A DNA stretch of 63,479 nt from Acidobacteriota bacterium (GTDB taxonomy: Bacteria > Acidobacteriota > Terriglobia > UBA7540): contig PLSX01000051.1 in assembly GCA_003165315.1 (NCBI GenBank), positions 1 through 63,479 on the forward strand, read 5' to 3'. The notes under the pieces are model-generated. The model searched no databases and was not told where the DNA came from. It was given only the letters and a program-made list of their open reading frames with translations. Made by a program: the position numbers and the translations under genes. Position 1 is the first letter of the stretch, and each line of letters starts with the position of its first letter. Shown here piece by piece: positions 27,175 to 35,045 of the stretch.

Positions 27175-28416
27175 TCAAAAGCACGCGTGGTTTGCCGACG
27201 GGTGGTATCCCTTCTCCCTGGCCTTCTTCTGCTCCATATATTCCCCTTCGTGCGTCTTTCCGTACCATCGTGTTCCCGGGCAATGATAAGTTCCGGAGTC
27301 GGTATTCACCCAAACCCTGGCCGCAGGATTTTCCCTCGCGGCAGGTTTGGGAACTTGGGGTGCCGATGCAGCAGGAATCCCCGGGGCGGTCTGGGGCGAA
27401 ACCGGGACGCTGCGGGCGTGAAGGCCTCCCAGCAGCGATGCGCCGAACACCACGGCGCCGAGCACCAATGTGGCACCCGCCGCCCACCACAGGCGGCGAT
27501 AACGTGAGAACGTAAGCGGAGCCGGCACGCCTCCCGCCGGGGCGGGGATTGCCGTATTTAGCGCGGGCAATCCGGCAGCACTGGGCACGGCCTCAGGAGC
27601 ACACGCCTGAAGGGCAAGCGCCAGTTCGCACACTTGCGGGAAGCGGTGGCTGGGGTCTTTCTCCAGGGAGCGCCGCAGCGTGGCTTGCAATGGCTCAGGC
27701 AATTGCCCAAAGCCTGGCGTGCCCATCATAATCTCCATGCTGACCTCGAAGGTCGTCGCGCCACGAAACGGCAACTCGCCCGTTGCCATCTGATAGAGCA
27801 GCACGCCCAGAGACCAGACGTCGCTTTGCACACTGGTTTCGTCGCCGCGCAAGACCTCAGGAGCAAGATACGGCAGCGTTCCCGCTGTCGCTCCTACCTG
27901 TGCCAGGGGCACGTTGGAACTGGAGACCTCCACCGTGCCGTTGCGCGGAATCCGGCGGCCCAGGCCGAAATCCAGCAGCTTGATGTTCCCTTCGGGGGTT
28001 ACGATGATGTTCGACCCCTTCAGGTCTCCGTGCAGCGTTCCGCGCTCATGCGCGAAGGCCAGCGCGCCGGAAATTTGCGCGGCGTAGCGCTGCACTTGCT
28101 CCAACGGCATGCCCCCTTCGGGGATCAGGTCGGAAAGCGGCAGCCCCTCCACATACTCCATCACAATGTAGGCGTGGCCGTCCTCTTCCCCTAGGTCGTA
28201 TATGGCGGCGATGTGCGGATGGTTCAACTGCGAAGCCAGACGCGCCTCACGCAGCAGACGTGCCCACGCGAGCTCGTCATCGCGAAGCGCATCCGTCAGG
28301 ACCTTGATGGCCACCGGACGTTCAAGGCGAAGGTCGCGGCCGCGATAGACCACGCCGGAACCTCCCTCGCCCAGAAGGTCCTCAAATCCATAATGGGCTA
28401 GCGTTTGACCAATCAT
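27175..28416 (-). CDS. Membrane-anchored Ser/Thr protein kinase with non-RD catalytic loop
   Basis: This is a PknB-like kinase of 413 residues. The kinase domain (about 9-265) shows 'GEGGSGVV' (Gly loop, 16-23), 'VAIKVL' (ATP lysine 38), 'HGDLKGSNI' as catalytic loop (Asp near 131), 'LLDFGLG' (DFG) and 'APEVLRGDE' (APE). The loop has Gly in place of the usual Arg before the catalytic Asp, a 'non-RD' form, which suggests regulation other than classical activation-loop phosphorylation. A membrane helix lies near 315-338 ('LWWAAGATLVLGAVVFGASL'), followed by a short Pro/Ala-rich extracytoplasmic tail without PASTA repeats. It stands alone, convergent with the pilin gene. Confidence 0.93.
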   Translation of the reverse strand: MIGQTLAHYGFEDLLGEGGSGVVYRGRDLRLERPVAIKVLTDALRDDELAWARLLREARLASQLNHPHIAAIYDLGEEDGHAYIVMEYVEGLPLSDLIPEGGMPLEQVQRYAAQISGALAFAHERGTLHGDLKGSNIIVTPEGNIKLLDFGLGRRIPRNGTVEVSSSNVPLAQVGATAGTLPYLAPEVLRGDETSVQSDVWSLGVLLYQMATGELPFRGATTFEVSMEIMMGTPGFGQLPEPLQATLRRSLEKDPSHRFPQVCELALALQACAPEAVPSAAGLPALNTAIPAPAGGVPAPLTFSRYRRLWWAAGATLVLGAVVFGASLLGGLHARSVPVSPQTAPGIPAASAPQVPKPAARENPAARVWVNTDSGTYHCPGTRWYGKTHEGEYMEQKKAREKGYHPSANHACF

Positions 28417-28598
28417 ACCGGGCCGACACTCCTTCGCCTGTCATGGTATGCCCAAGTGGTATCCAAAGCAAAACGGTTATTGATGATATTGCCAATAAGC
28501 GACATAGATACCGAATCGATGCGACTTTTTGCCCGTTTTAAGGGCGGCTTCCTCTGCTATCATGACGCTTGATTCGATTTAAGGAGAAGCGGGGACTT

Positions 28599-29306
28599 AT
28601 GGATTTTCAGGGTCGGGTGGCGATCGTAACGGGCGGATCGGGAGCACTGGGCAGCGCCGTGGCGCTTGATCTCGCCCAACACGGAGCACGCGTGGTCGTG
28701 CCTTTTACCTCCGAGGAACATTGGGTGGCAGTGGAAAGTCGCGCCGGCGCGGCAAAGGATCAACTGTGGGGCGCCAAAGCCGATTTCACCAAGGCCGCCG
28801 AAGTCGAGCGCTTTGTCGCCAGCGTTATCGAGCATTGGGGTCAGGTGGACTTTCTTGTCTGCATTGCGGGTGGATTTGCAGCGGGGAAGATTCATGAAAC
28901 CAGTGAGGAGAGCTGGGACCTGATGTTCAACCTGAACTTGCGCACGGTTTACCTTGCCGCACATGCCGTGGTTCCCCGCATGATTCAGCAGAATTTCGGC
29001 CGGATCATTACCACATCCAGCGGAGCGATTCTGAACGGCGGCGGAGCGGGCATTTCTGCCTACGCGATTTCGAAAGGCGCGGTCCGCCAGCTTACGGAGA
29101 TCCTGGCCAGCGAATTGAAAAGCTACAATATTCATGCCCACTGCATTCTGCCCGGAACCATGGATACAAAGGCCAACCGGCGCGACATGCCCAAGGCCGA
29201 TTTTTCCCAGTGGGTTTCCCTTGAAGATGTTGCGCAAGTGATTCGCTTCCTGCTCGGCGACGACGCCCGCGCCGTGCGCTCCGTGGCCGTCCCGGTGCTG
29301 GGGTAA
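28599..29306 (+). CDS. Short-chain dehydrogenase/reductase
   Basis: The 235-residue classical SDR has an NAD(P) motif 'TGGSGALG' at 11-18, 'CIAGG' in place of the NNAG motif, the catalytic Ser in 'TTSSGAIL' near 139, and 'YAISK' (Tyr near 154, Lys 158). The substrate is unknown; 3-oxoacyl-ACP reductase-like or sugar reductase roles are both possible. The ATG at 28599 follows GGGGA by 3 bases and AAGGAG by 13; an upstream in-frame codon lacks support. Confidence 0.9.
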   Translation: MDFQGRVAIVTGGSGALGSAVALDLAQHGARVVVPFTSEEHWVAVESRAGAAKDQLWGAKADFTKAAEVERFVASVIEHWGQVDFLVCIAGGFAAGKIHETSEESWDLMFNLNLRTVYLAAHAVVPRMIQQNFGRIITTSSGAILNGGGAGISAYAISKGAVRQLTEILASELKSYNIHAHCILPGTMDTKANRRDMPKADFSQWVSLEDVAQVIRFLLGDDARAVRSVAVPVLG

Positions 29307-29328
29307 CTGTCCCATCCTGACGCCGCCC

Positions 29329-29799
29329 TCAGGATTGCGCGGCCCGCTCAAGTTCCGCGATGTCGAGCTTTTTCATCTGTAGCATGGCTTGCATCGCCTT
29401 CGGATTCTTGATGAGTTCCGGCAACCGCGCCGGCACGATCTGCCAGCAGAGTCCGAACTTGTCTCGCAGCCAGCCGCACTGAATCTCGCTTCCACCTTCC
29501 GTGAGCTTCGACCAATAGTGGTCCACTTCCTCCTGCGAATCGCATCGCACTACAAATGAGACCGCCTCATTGAACTTGTAATAGGGGCCGCCGTTGATGG
29601 CGGTAAACTTCTGGCCGTCGAGTTCAAATGCGATGGTGAGGATGCTGCCCTTCGGCCCGCGGGTGTCGTCGGTGGTGCGCAGCTCATCAAGGCGGCGCGA
29701 GTTCTTAAAGATGGTCAGATAGAAGGCCACCGCCTCTTCCGCGTTGGCGTCAAACCAGAGAAACGGCATAATGCGGGGAAAATCCTTCAGTGCACTCAT
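29329..29799 (-). CDS. VOC-superfamily protein (PhnB/3-dmu-9_3-mt type)
   Basis: The 156-residue single-domain glyoxalase-fold protein is of the PhnB-like family: 'IMPFLWFDANAEEAVAFYLTIFKNS', 'FTAINGGPYYKFNEAVSFVVRCD' and 'WLRDKFGLCWQIVP'. These proteins are usually dimeric with a metal site at the dimer cleft. The physiological substrate is not known. GCAGGAGG just before the ATG is a strong ribosome site. It is divergent from the HxlR-VOC pair, across a segment containing a long inverted repeat. Confidence 0.88.
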   Translation of the reverse strand: MSALKDFPRIMPFLWFDANAEEAVAFYLTIFKNSRRLDELRTTDDTRGPKGSILTIAFELDGQKFTAINGGPYYKFNEAVSFVVRCDSQEEVDHYWSKLTEGGSEIQCGWLRDKFGLCWQIVPARLPELIKNPKAMQAMLQMKKLDIAELERAAQS

Positions 29800-29832
29800 T
29801 CAAACCTCCTGCTTTTTTATCTGCGCGAAGCG

Positions 29833-29948
29833 CTTTGGACTGCGGCCGCGAAGCTGCCGCTTTAAGCTTGCGGCCTTAATGGGAGTGCGCGCGAGAATAC
29901 CCCAAGTGCTAAAGCCAAAAGCGGCAGCTTCGCGGCCGCACTCCAAAG
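29833..29948. repeat. Inverted-repeat element, 31-bp arms (MITE/REP-like, copy 1)
   Basis: Arms at 29833-29863 and 29918-29948 match at 30 of 31 positions. Each arm begins CTTTGGA(C/G)TGCGGCCGCG and ends GCTGCCGCTTT. The 54-base centre has no gene. The same arm ends (CTTTGGAGTGCG and GCTGCCGCTTT) recur in the element at 32145-32362, so this is a family rather than a chance hairpin. Confidence 0.88.
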
Positions 29949-30026
29949 TGCCTTCGGCACCTTGAGCCTTCTCGTTTGTTGAAATCCCTTGAGCGTGCGC
30001 CCCAGGCAAATTATAAACATGGGTCG

Positions 30027-30041
30027 CTTGCATAATGCAAG
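30027..30041. promoter_or_regulatory. Palindromic operator upstream of the HxlR gene
   Basis: CTTGCAT-A-ATGCAAG is a perfect 15-base inverted repeat ending 22 bases before the GTG start of the HxlR-type regulator. It contains a CATAAT -10-like hexamer. Placement and symmetry fit autoregulation by the dimeric regulator. Confidence 0.7.
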
Positions 30042-30063
30042 TTAGATGTGGTAGGGTTCGTTC

Positions 30064-30546
30064 GTGGCCGCGAAATCCAACCCCAAGCCCCGTTCCGGAT
30101 GCCCGGTCAGTGTTTCGCTGGATATCTTTGGCGACCGCTGGTCGCTGCTGATTATTCGCGACATGATGGTGCGCGGCTACCGCACGTTCCGTGAGTTTCA
30201 GTACGCGGGCGAAGGAATTGCCACCAACATCCTCTCCGACCGATTGAACAAACTTGGAGCCGCGGGCCTTCTGACCACCGAGCCGGTTGAAGGCGACGGG
30301 CGCAGCGCCTATTACCGGCTTACGCCGAAGGGAATTGCGCTCGCTCCCGTTCTTCTGGAGCTTCTGATCTGGGCCGGGCATCATGAGAAGACAGCCGCCT
30401 CCTGCGCCGCCGTCGAGCACTTGGAACAGAACCGCGAATACATCCTGGCGGAGGCCCATCGCCGTTGGGAGCAGCACGATTCCACACCTTTGATTCCACC
30501 TTTTGTTTCTCAAGTCAAATCTCCGAAAGGAAAATCAAAACGATGA
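30064..30546 (+). CDS. HxlR-family transcriptional regulator
   Basis: The 160-residue protein has an HxlR winged-helix domain (about 12-110): 'CPVSVSLDIFGDRWSLLIIRDMM', 'TFREFQYAGEGIATNILSDRL' (recognition helix region) and 'YYRLTPKGIAL'. Cys13 is at the position often used for redox or electrophile sensing in this family. The GTG start at 30064 is the only one that keeps the family N-terminus. Its stop overlaps the start of the VOC gene by 4 bases (ATGA), so the two are translationally coupled. Confidence 0.88.
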   Translation: MAAKSNPKPRSGCPVSVSLDIFGDRWSLLIIRDMMVRGYRTFREFQYAGEGIATNILSDRLNKLGAAGLLTTEPVEGDGRSAYYRLTPKGIALAPVLLELLIWAGHHEKTAASCAAVEHLEQNREYILAEAHRRWEQHDSTPLIPPFVSQVKSPKGKSKR

Positions 30547-30965
30547 AGCTGACCACCTACCTGAACTATGGCGGCAATTGCGAAGAGGCCTTCCGATTCT
30601 ACGAAAAGCATCTGGGCGGAAAGATCACCCGGTTGATTACCTGGGCGCAGCAGCCTGACACCAGCAATGTGCCGTCCGGTTGGGAGAAGGCCATCCTTCA
30701 TGCCCGCATCGAATTGGGTGGAACGGAACTGGCCGCCGCGGACGTTCCCGGTGACCGCTTCCAGCCCATGCGCAGCGCCTACCTTACCCTCTCCGTCGAC
30801 AGCATCGAGGAGGCGGAAAGGATTCATGCCCTGCTCTCCGAGGGTGGCCAGATCTTCATGCCGATGGAAGAGACCTTCTTTGCCTTTCGCTTCAGCATGC
30901 TGCGTGACAAGTTCGGCACCTCGTGGATGATCATTCATGAACGCCCCGCGCCGCCGCAGGCCTGA
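30543..30965 (+). CDS. VOC-superfamily protein (PhnB-like)
   Basis: The 140-residue product starts 'MKLTTYLNYGGNCEEAFRFYEKHLGGK' and contains 'MPMEETFFAFRFSMLRDKFGTSWMIIHE', a PhnB/Glo_EDI glyoxalase-fold signature. It is distantly related to the divergent gene at 29329-29799. Coupling to an HxlR regulator suggests induction by a small toxic or electrophilic molecule, but the substrate is unknown. Confidence 0.9.
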   Translation: MKLTTYLNYGGNCEEAFRFYEKHLGGKITRLITWAQQPDTSNVPSGWEKAILHARIELGGTELAAADVPGDRFQPMRSAYLTLSVDSIEEAERIHALLSEGGQIFMPMEETFFAFRFSMLRDKFGTSWMIIHERPAPPQA

Positions 30966-31146
30966 TGAACGGCGGTGGAGAAAGGGAAAAAATGGGCGTG
31001 CGCCAAAGGGGTCCCGCGCCACCGGAGTTTCGAAACCGGAGGTTCAGATCCCAACCTTTGCCGGACAGTAAGCATCGCGGATTTTCCTCTGGCGCCAGAT
31101 CTTGAATTCCAAGTTTTATGTTTTTGCTCACCATGCCAATTTCACT

Positions 31147-31545
31147 AACTACCTGTTTTTTCATCAACATCTTGGCAAGATTTCCGTAACTGCCTTTGTT
31201 TTCATCAACATCTTGGCAAGGCAAAAAGCCGACATTTTTTCTACATGTGTTTTCAATAACATACTGACTTTGCCCCCCCCCCCTGAAATTCACCCCTTTT
31301 TTTCGACTGCGAAATTCGCAGGAGCAACTTAACTTCTTTTTTTTCAGCGAGATATGATTTTAAGGTCTCTTCGCGATTCATGGCTAACCCCATTTGTTTT
31401 CTATGACATCTTGGCAAACCAATCCTGCTTCTGAAGTTCGATCTCCAAATCGCTGTTAACTCTTTTTATTTATATTAGATAGAAAATATGACCTTCTTAC
31501 CGAAAACGCTAACTATCTTTGTTTTCTATGACATCTTGGAAAGCC
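31147..31545. repeat. Cluster of short interspersed repeats, core TTTTC..ACATCTTGG
   Basis: Copies at 31158-31179 and 31199-31220 are identical over 22 bases (TTTTCATCAACATCTTGGCA then AG) with a 41-base period. Diverged copies lie at 31397-31418 and 31522-31543 (TTTTCTATGACATCTTGG). Each is preceded by a (C/G)TAACTnnCTTTG-like word. A further partial copy, GTTTTCAATAACATACTG, lies near 31248. The spacing is irregular and the sequence between copies is not spacer-like, so this is not a CRISPR array. Confidence 0.78.
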
Positions 31546-32144
31546 GCAGAAGCCCTGGAGCCAGTAATCGAGGCTAGCCAGTTGGGGAAGGTCGCCCAGC
31601 CTCCGCCTCGATCCGCCTGTACCGTCTGCGCGGCCCCGGCCGTAGCGGTGGTTTTACGCCACCATGGAATGGGCACGCGATCGCGCCCCGGGATTCGGTT
31701 CCGCCATTTCCGGTTGTTTAGCCAGTGAGAGGAAACCCTCCGGGGGCAGCGGGGAAAGCGGCCAGTGGTTCGTGGCATTGCCTGCGGTTGCGCCATGATG
31801 CCGGCCATTGGCCACCAGGTACTGCCCACTCCGTTCAACATGATCGACGCCGGACCTTCCTGGGCGGCCCGCCGTCCTGCCAGTGGTCCGGCGGGAGCCG
31901 CCCTCCAATCCCATTCTACCTGAGCCTATGCGGCTTGTCAATCTAAAAGAGGCTATTGACTAGCCGGTCGGCGAAGCCGGCAATTTGTCATGACGCAGAA
32001 TCTGGACTTTTTATCCAGACCATTGCTCTGGACGGATTGTCAGCGTGCAATCCCAGCCAATTGGCTGGGGGCGGTGCTAATCCGGAATTCTCGCCAGCCA
32101 CGCCGGTGCTGGTGGGGATTTCCCATCGCTGGTATTTGGAGCGG

Positions 32145-32362
32145 AGCTTTGGAGTGCGTGCAGCTTGCTGCCGCTTTTGCTTCCAGCCAGCTTGCTGGCT
32201 GGAAATCGATCGGGAACGATGACACGAGAATCGGGATTCTCGCCAGCTCGCGAGCCGGAATGTGCCCGGTTACGATGCCCGAACATTGAAGCGATGATTC
32301 GGACGTGCGCAAGCAATCTTGCGAAAAGGAAAGCGGCAGCAAGCTGCACGCACTCCAAAGCT
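32145..32362. repeat. Inverted-repeat element, 33-bp perfect arms (MITE/REP-like, copy 2)
   Basis: Arms at 32145-32177 and 32330-32362 match at 33 of 33 positions. They carry CTTTGGAGTGCGTGCAGC then TTGCTGCCGCTTT. The 152-base interior has its own hairpins (CCAGCCAGCTTGCTGGCTGG near 32183) but no open frame of note. The arm ends match those of the element at 29833-29948. Confidence 0.88.
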
Positions 32363-32431
32363 TCGCTCGGCAGGAATAATTAGGGGTTGGAGCGGTGCCT
32401 CGCATGGGAGTCAGTGAGCCCAAACAAATCC

Positions 32432-32467
32432 TTGCAATATTCTATATTTCCAGTATCATCGAAATAT
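32432..32467 (+). promoter_or_regulatory. arsR promoter/operator, leaderless start likely
   Basis: TTGCAA (32432-32437) and TATCAT (32454-32459) are 16 bases apart, placing transcription start at about 32466, which is the A of the arsR ATG. An inverted repeat ATATTTC-N10-GAAATAT spans 32444-32467 over the -10 box and start site. No ribosome site precedes the ATG, consistent with a leaderless mRNA under ArsR autorepression. Confidence 0.65.
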
Positions 32468-32846
32468 GCCGACTCGAAAGGATCCACAATCCGTCACCCG
32501 TTATGCCGATATGTTCGCAGCGATGGGCGCGGAGCCCCGTTTGCGCATCATGCAATTGCTGCTCACCGCTCACCCGCAGGGATTGGTGGTGGGCGATATC
32601 CAGGAGGAGTTGGAAATCCCCGCCTCCACGCTCTCTCATCACCTCGACAAGCTGAAGAATGAAGAACTCGTCCGGGTGCGGCGGGAGGGGACTTTTCTGT
32701 GGTGTTCGGCGAACCTGGAAGCCTTGCAGGAGGTTATCGACTTTTTGTATGCAGAGTGCTGTACCCGGAACAAGGCAATCGACCCGGGCCAGCTTGTGGC
32801 AATTGGGTCGGTCCCCAAAAGCGGGCCGGAAGGGAAGAACAAATGA
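32466..32846 (+). CDS. arsR: ArsR-family arsenic-responsive repressor
   Basis: This 126-residue winged-helix protein has its recognition helix around 'STLSHHLDKLKNEELV' (about 54-69). The metal-binding cysteines are not in the helix (no ELCVCDL motif) but at the C-terminus, Cys98-Cys99 in 'YAECCTRNKA', with Cys80 also present. This resembles ArsR variants with C-terminal As(III) sites. It heads a four-gene arsenic operon and overlaps arsM by 4 bases. The predicted operator covers its own start codon. Confidence 0.9.
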   Translation: MPTRKDPQSVTRYADMFAAMGAEPRLRIMQLLLTAHPQGLVVGDIQEELEIPASTLSHHLDKLKNEELVRVRREGTFLWCSANLEALQEVIDFLYAECCTRNKAIDPGQLVAIGSVPKSGPEGKNK

Positions 32847-33670
32847 GCGAAGAAAGTATAAGGGAAGTGGTGAAAGAGAAATACGGGCAGGCCGCTTTGC
32901 GTGTATTCAAGGGAGGCAGCACCTGCTGTGGCGCGGCGCCGGCGGTGGAGGGCTGTCCTGACCCGATCTCGGCAAACCTCTATGACGGCAGCCAAACCAG
33001 CGAGATTCCGGAAGCGGCCTTGATGGCCTCGCTCGGCTGCGGGAATCCCACCGCGCTTGCCGAACTGAAGCCCGGTGAGACGGTCCTCGATCTGGGCTCG
33101 GGAGGCGGTATTGACGTGCTGCTTTCGGCCCGGCGCGTGGGTCCCACGGGCAAGGCGTACGGTCTGGACATGACCGATGAGATGCTGGCGCTGGCCCACG
33201 ACAACCAAAGGAAAGCCGGCGTGGAGAATGTTGAGTTCCTGAAGGGCGAAATTGAAAACATCCCCCTGCCGGATAATTCCGTGGACGTTGTCATCTCCAA
33301 CTGCGTCATCAACCTGTCCGCGGACAAGGATCGCGTGCTGAGTGAAGCCTTTCGCGTGCTCAAACCTGGCGGAAGGTTTGCCGTCTCAGACATCGTGGTT
33401 CGCGGCGAGGTTCCGGCGGAGATTCGGCGCAACGTGGAGCTCTGGATTGGCTGCATGGCCGGAGCACTGGAAGAGAACGAGTACCTGACGAAGCTTAAAC
33501 GGGCCGGATTTGAAGTGGTCACCATGGAGCCAACACGCGTGTACAACGTTGCCGACGCGCGCGAACTTCTTTCCAGCAAGGGCATCGATGTGGATGCGAT
33601 CGCGCCGCTGGTGGATGGCAAGTTTATGAGCGCGTTTGTGAGGGCGAGGAAACCAGCGATTAGGGGTTAG
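32843..33670 (+). CDS. arsM: Arsenite S-adenosylmethionine methyltransferase
   Basis: ArsM converts As(III) to mono-, di- and trimethylated forms, some volatile, using SAM and thiols in the cytoplasm. The 275-residue protein contains the SAM motif 'VLDLGSGGGIDVL' (81-93). The three catalytic cysteines are Cys66 ('SLGCGNP'), Cys154 ('SNCVINL') and Cys204 ('IGCMAG'). An N-terminal pair Cys28-Cys29 is also typical. The ATG overlaps the arsR stop as ATGA and is preceded by AAGGGAAG. An upstream in-frame extension only shadows arsR. Confidence 0.94.
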   Translation: MSEESIREVVKEKYGQAALRVFKGGSTCCGAAPAVEGCPDPISANLYDGSQTSEIPEAALMASLGCGNPTALAELKPGETVLDLGSGGGIDVLLSARRVGPTGKAYGLDMTDEMLALAHDNQRKAGVENVEFLKGEIENIPLPDNSVDVVISNCVINLSADKDRVLSEAFRVLKPGGRFAVSDIVVRGEVPAEIRRNVELWIGCMAGALEENEYLTKLKRAGFEVVTMEPTRVYNVADARELLSSKGIDVDAIAPLVDGKFMSAFVRARKPAIRG

Positions 33671-33862
33671 GGACTCGGGGCCCGGGACCCGGGAAACGGG
33701 GTTAGCAACTTCGAGTTGTGTCTTTGATTGCGAATTCAGATGGGTCGGTTGCTTGCCAAAAGGGAGTGGCCTGTTTCGCAGCATGCGGTTCAGTGCCTCG
33801 AATCCTGAGCCCGAGCCCCGAGCCCCGAGTCCCGTTTCCCTTGTCCCGTATCCCGTATTCCG
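33655..33862. repeat. Word-like repeats inside the ars operon
   Basis: Variants of gattaggggttaggg and ggcccgggacccggg (about 33655-33700) and of gagccccgagccccgagt and cgtatcccgtattccg (about 33800-33860) fill much of the 206-base gap between arsM and the aquaporin gene. They appear inserted within an otherwise tightly packed operon. Confidence 0.75.
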
Positions 33863-33876
33863 ATTTGAGGCCGATT

Positions 33877-34620
33877 GTGAAACAGCGCACAGACCTTTCG
33901 CGCCGGGTTGTTGCTGAGGGAGTAGGCACGGCCTTTTTGCTGGCTGCTGTCGTCGGGTCCGGCATCATGGGGGAACGGCTTGCGGGCGGGAATGTGGCCA
34001 TCGCCCTGCTTGCCAACACACTGGCAACGGGCGCGGCGCTGGTTGCCCTGATCCTCGCATTTGGGCCTATTTCAGGCGCGCATTTCAATCCAGCCGTTGC
34101 GCTGGCGGATGCTTGGCAGGGTGGACTTGAGTGGCGGGAAGCAGCCAGTTACATCGCAGCTCAGTTCTTGGGAGCATTCGCTGGAGTGGCTGCCGCCCAC
34201 GCGATGTTTGGAAAGCCCCCGTTTTTCGCTTCTCAACACGTGCGTGCCGGTGGAGCCCAGACGTTCAGTGAGTTTATCGCCACCTTCGGATTGCTTGCCG
34301 TGATCTGGGGATGTGGGAAGCTGCGAGCCCAGGCGGTTCCGTTTGCGGTGGGCGCGTATATCACAGCAGCTTACTGGTTCACGGCTTCAACTTCGTTCGC
34401 GAACCCTGCGGTGACTCTTGCCAGGGCTGCTACCGATACCTTTGCTGGCATTCGACTTGTTGATGTGCCGGGGTTTGTCGTGGCTCAGTTAGCGGGGGCA
34501 GCCTCCGCGACGTTGCTCTTCCGCTGGCTCATCCCATCACTTCCCCAGGAGGCTCCTGCGGTGCTGGTTCCCCATCCAGAGATGGAAACTCATATCACTC
34601 AGGAGATCGATCCATCATGA
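33877..34620 (+). CDS. aqpS: Aquaporin (MIP) family channel, probable arsenite channel
   Basis: The 247-residue MIP channel has two NPA boxes, 'HFNPAVALA' (71-73) and 'FANPAVTLARA' (176-178), and six hydrophobic helices. In Sinorhizobium an aquaglyceroporin, AqpS, replaces an arsenite pump and lets arsenite made by ArsC leave down its gradient. The position between arsM and arsC, with a 4-base overlap to arsC, supports the same role. The GTG at 33877 is chosen because GAGG lies 6 bases upstream; the longer frame from 33718 translates low-complexity repeat DNA. The gene symbol is by analogy. Confidence 0.85.
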   Translation: MKQRTDLSRRVVAEGVGTAFLLAAVVGSGIMGERLAGGNVAIALLANTLATGAALVALILAFGPISGAHFNPAVALADAWQGGLEWREAASYIAAQFLGAFAGVAAAHAMFGKPPFFASQHVRAGGAQTFSEFIATFGLLAVIWGCGKLRAQAVPFAVGAYITAAYWFTASTSFANPAVTLARAATDTFAGIRLVDVPGFVVAQLAGAASATLLFRWLIPSLPQEAPAVLVPHPEMETHITQEIDPS

Positions 34621-35045
34621 CTGCAATGCGGCGTGTTCTTATCCTTTGCACAGGAAATTCCGCTCGGAGCCAGATGGCGGAAGGGCTGCTTCGGCACGAT
34701 GGCGGCGCTTCGTTCGAAGTCGCGAGCGCCGGCACGCGCCCCAGCTTCGTTCGTCCGGAAGCCATTGCGGCGACGGGTGAAATCGGGATCGACATCTCGG
34801 GCCAACGGTCGAAATCTGTGGACGAGTTCGCCGGGCAGGCTTTCGATTATGTGATTACGGTCTGTGACAATGCGCGCGAAAGTTGCCCCATATTTCCCGC
34901 CACCACGAAGCGTATCCACTGGAGCCTCGATGACCCCGCCGCGGTGCAAGGCTCCGAAGATGAACGGTTGGCGGCCTTCCGGCGGATCCGCGACCAGCTT
35001 CGTAAGAACCTTCAACATTTCGCGCAAATGCATGGGAAGCCTTAG
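34617..35045 (+). CDS. arsC: Arsenate reductase, low-molecular-weight phosphatase type
   Basis: ArsC reduces arsenate to arsenite in the cytoplasm using a cysteine relay recharged by thioredoxin. The 142-residue protein has the P-loop 'CTGNSARS' (Cys11, Arg17) and the two relay cysteines in 'VCDNARESCPIFP' (Cys83, Cys90), plus 'WSLDDPA'. All three redox cysteines of the thioredoxin-coupled family are present. It is the last gene of the operon and overlaps the aquaporin gene as ATGA. Confidence 0.95.
   Translation: MTAMRRVLILCTGNSARSQMAEGLLRHDGGASFEVASAGTRPSFVRPEAIAATGEIGIDISGQRSKSVDEFAGQAFDYVITVCDNARESCPIFPATTKRIHWSLDDPAAVQGSEDERLAAFRRIRDQLRKNLQHFAQMHGKP

Larger units (their letters stand above)
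30966..32465. other. 1.5-kb gene-free repeat field
   Basis: From left to right: a polypyrimidine-rich AT stretch with at least four copies of a short TTTTC...ACATCTTGG repeat (31147-31545); about 400 GC-rich bases with open frames on both strands but no recognisable product or ribosome site (31546-31945); small hairpins such as CCGGTCGGCGAAGCCGG near 31961; and a 218-bp inverted-repeat element (32145-32362). The region resembles decayed insertion sequence, but no transposase remnant is recognisable. It separates the HxlR pair from the arsenic operon. Confidence 0.6.

Noticed and set aside
30990..31075. tRNA-like segment (ggaggttcagatcccaacc)
   Set aside because: A T-loop-like word is present, but no acceptor, D-arm or anticodon arm can be paired around it.
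31147..31545. CRISPR-like array of TTTTCATCAACATCTTGG repeats
   Set aside because: Only two copies are identical, spacing is irregular (41, then about 200 and 125 bases), intervening DNA is itself repetitive, and there are no cas genes.
31509..31941. Overlapping minus-strand frames as a transposase remnant
   Set aside because: Neither frame has a DDE or HUH motif, Zn finger or helix-turn-helix that I can recognise, and composition alone keeps them open.
33718..33876. N-terminal extension of the aquaporin from ATG 33718
   Set aside because: The extension translates word-like repeat DNA (Pro/Ser-rich, no helix), whereas the GTG at 33877 has a ribosome site and starts at the normal channel N-terminus.
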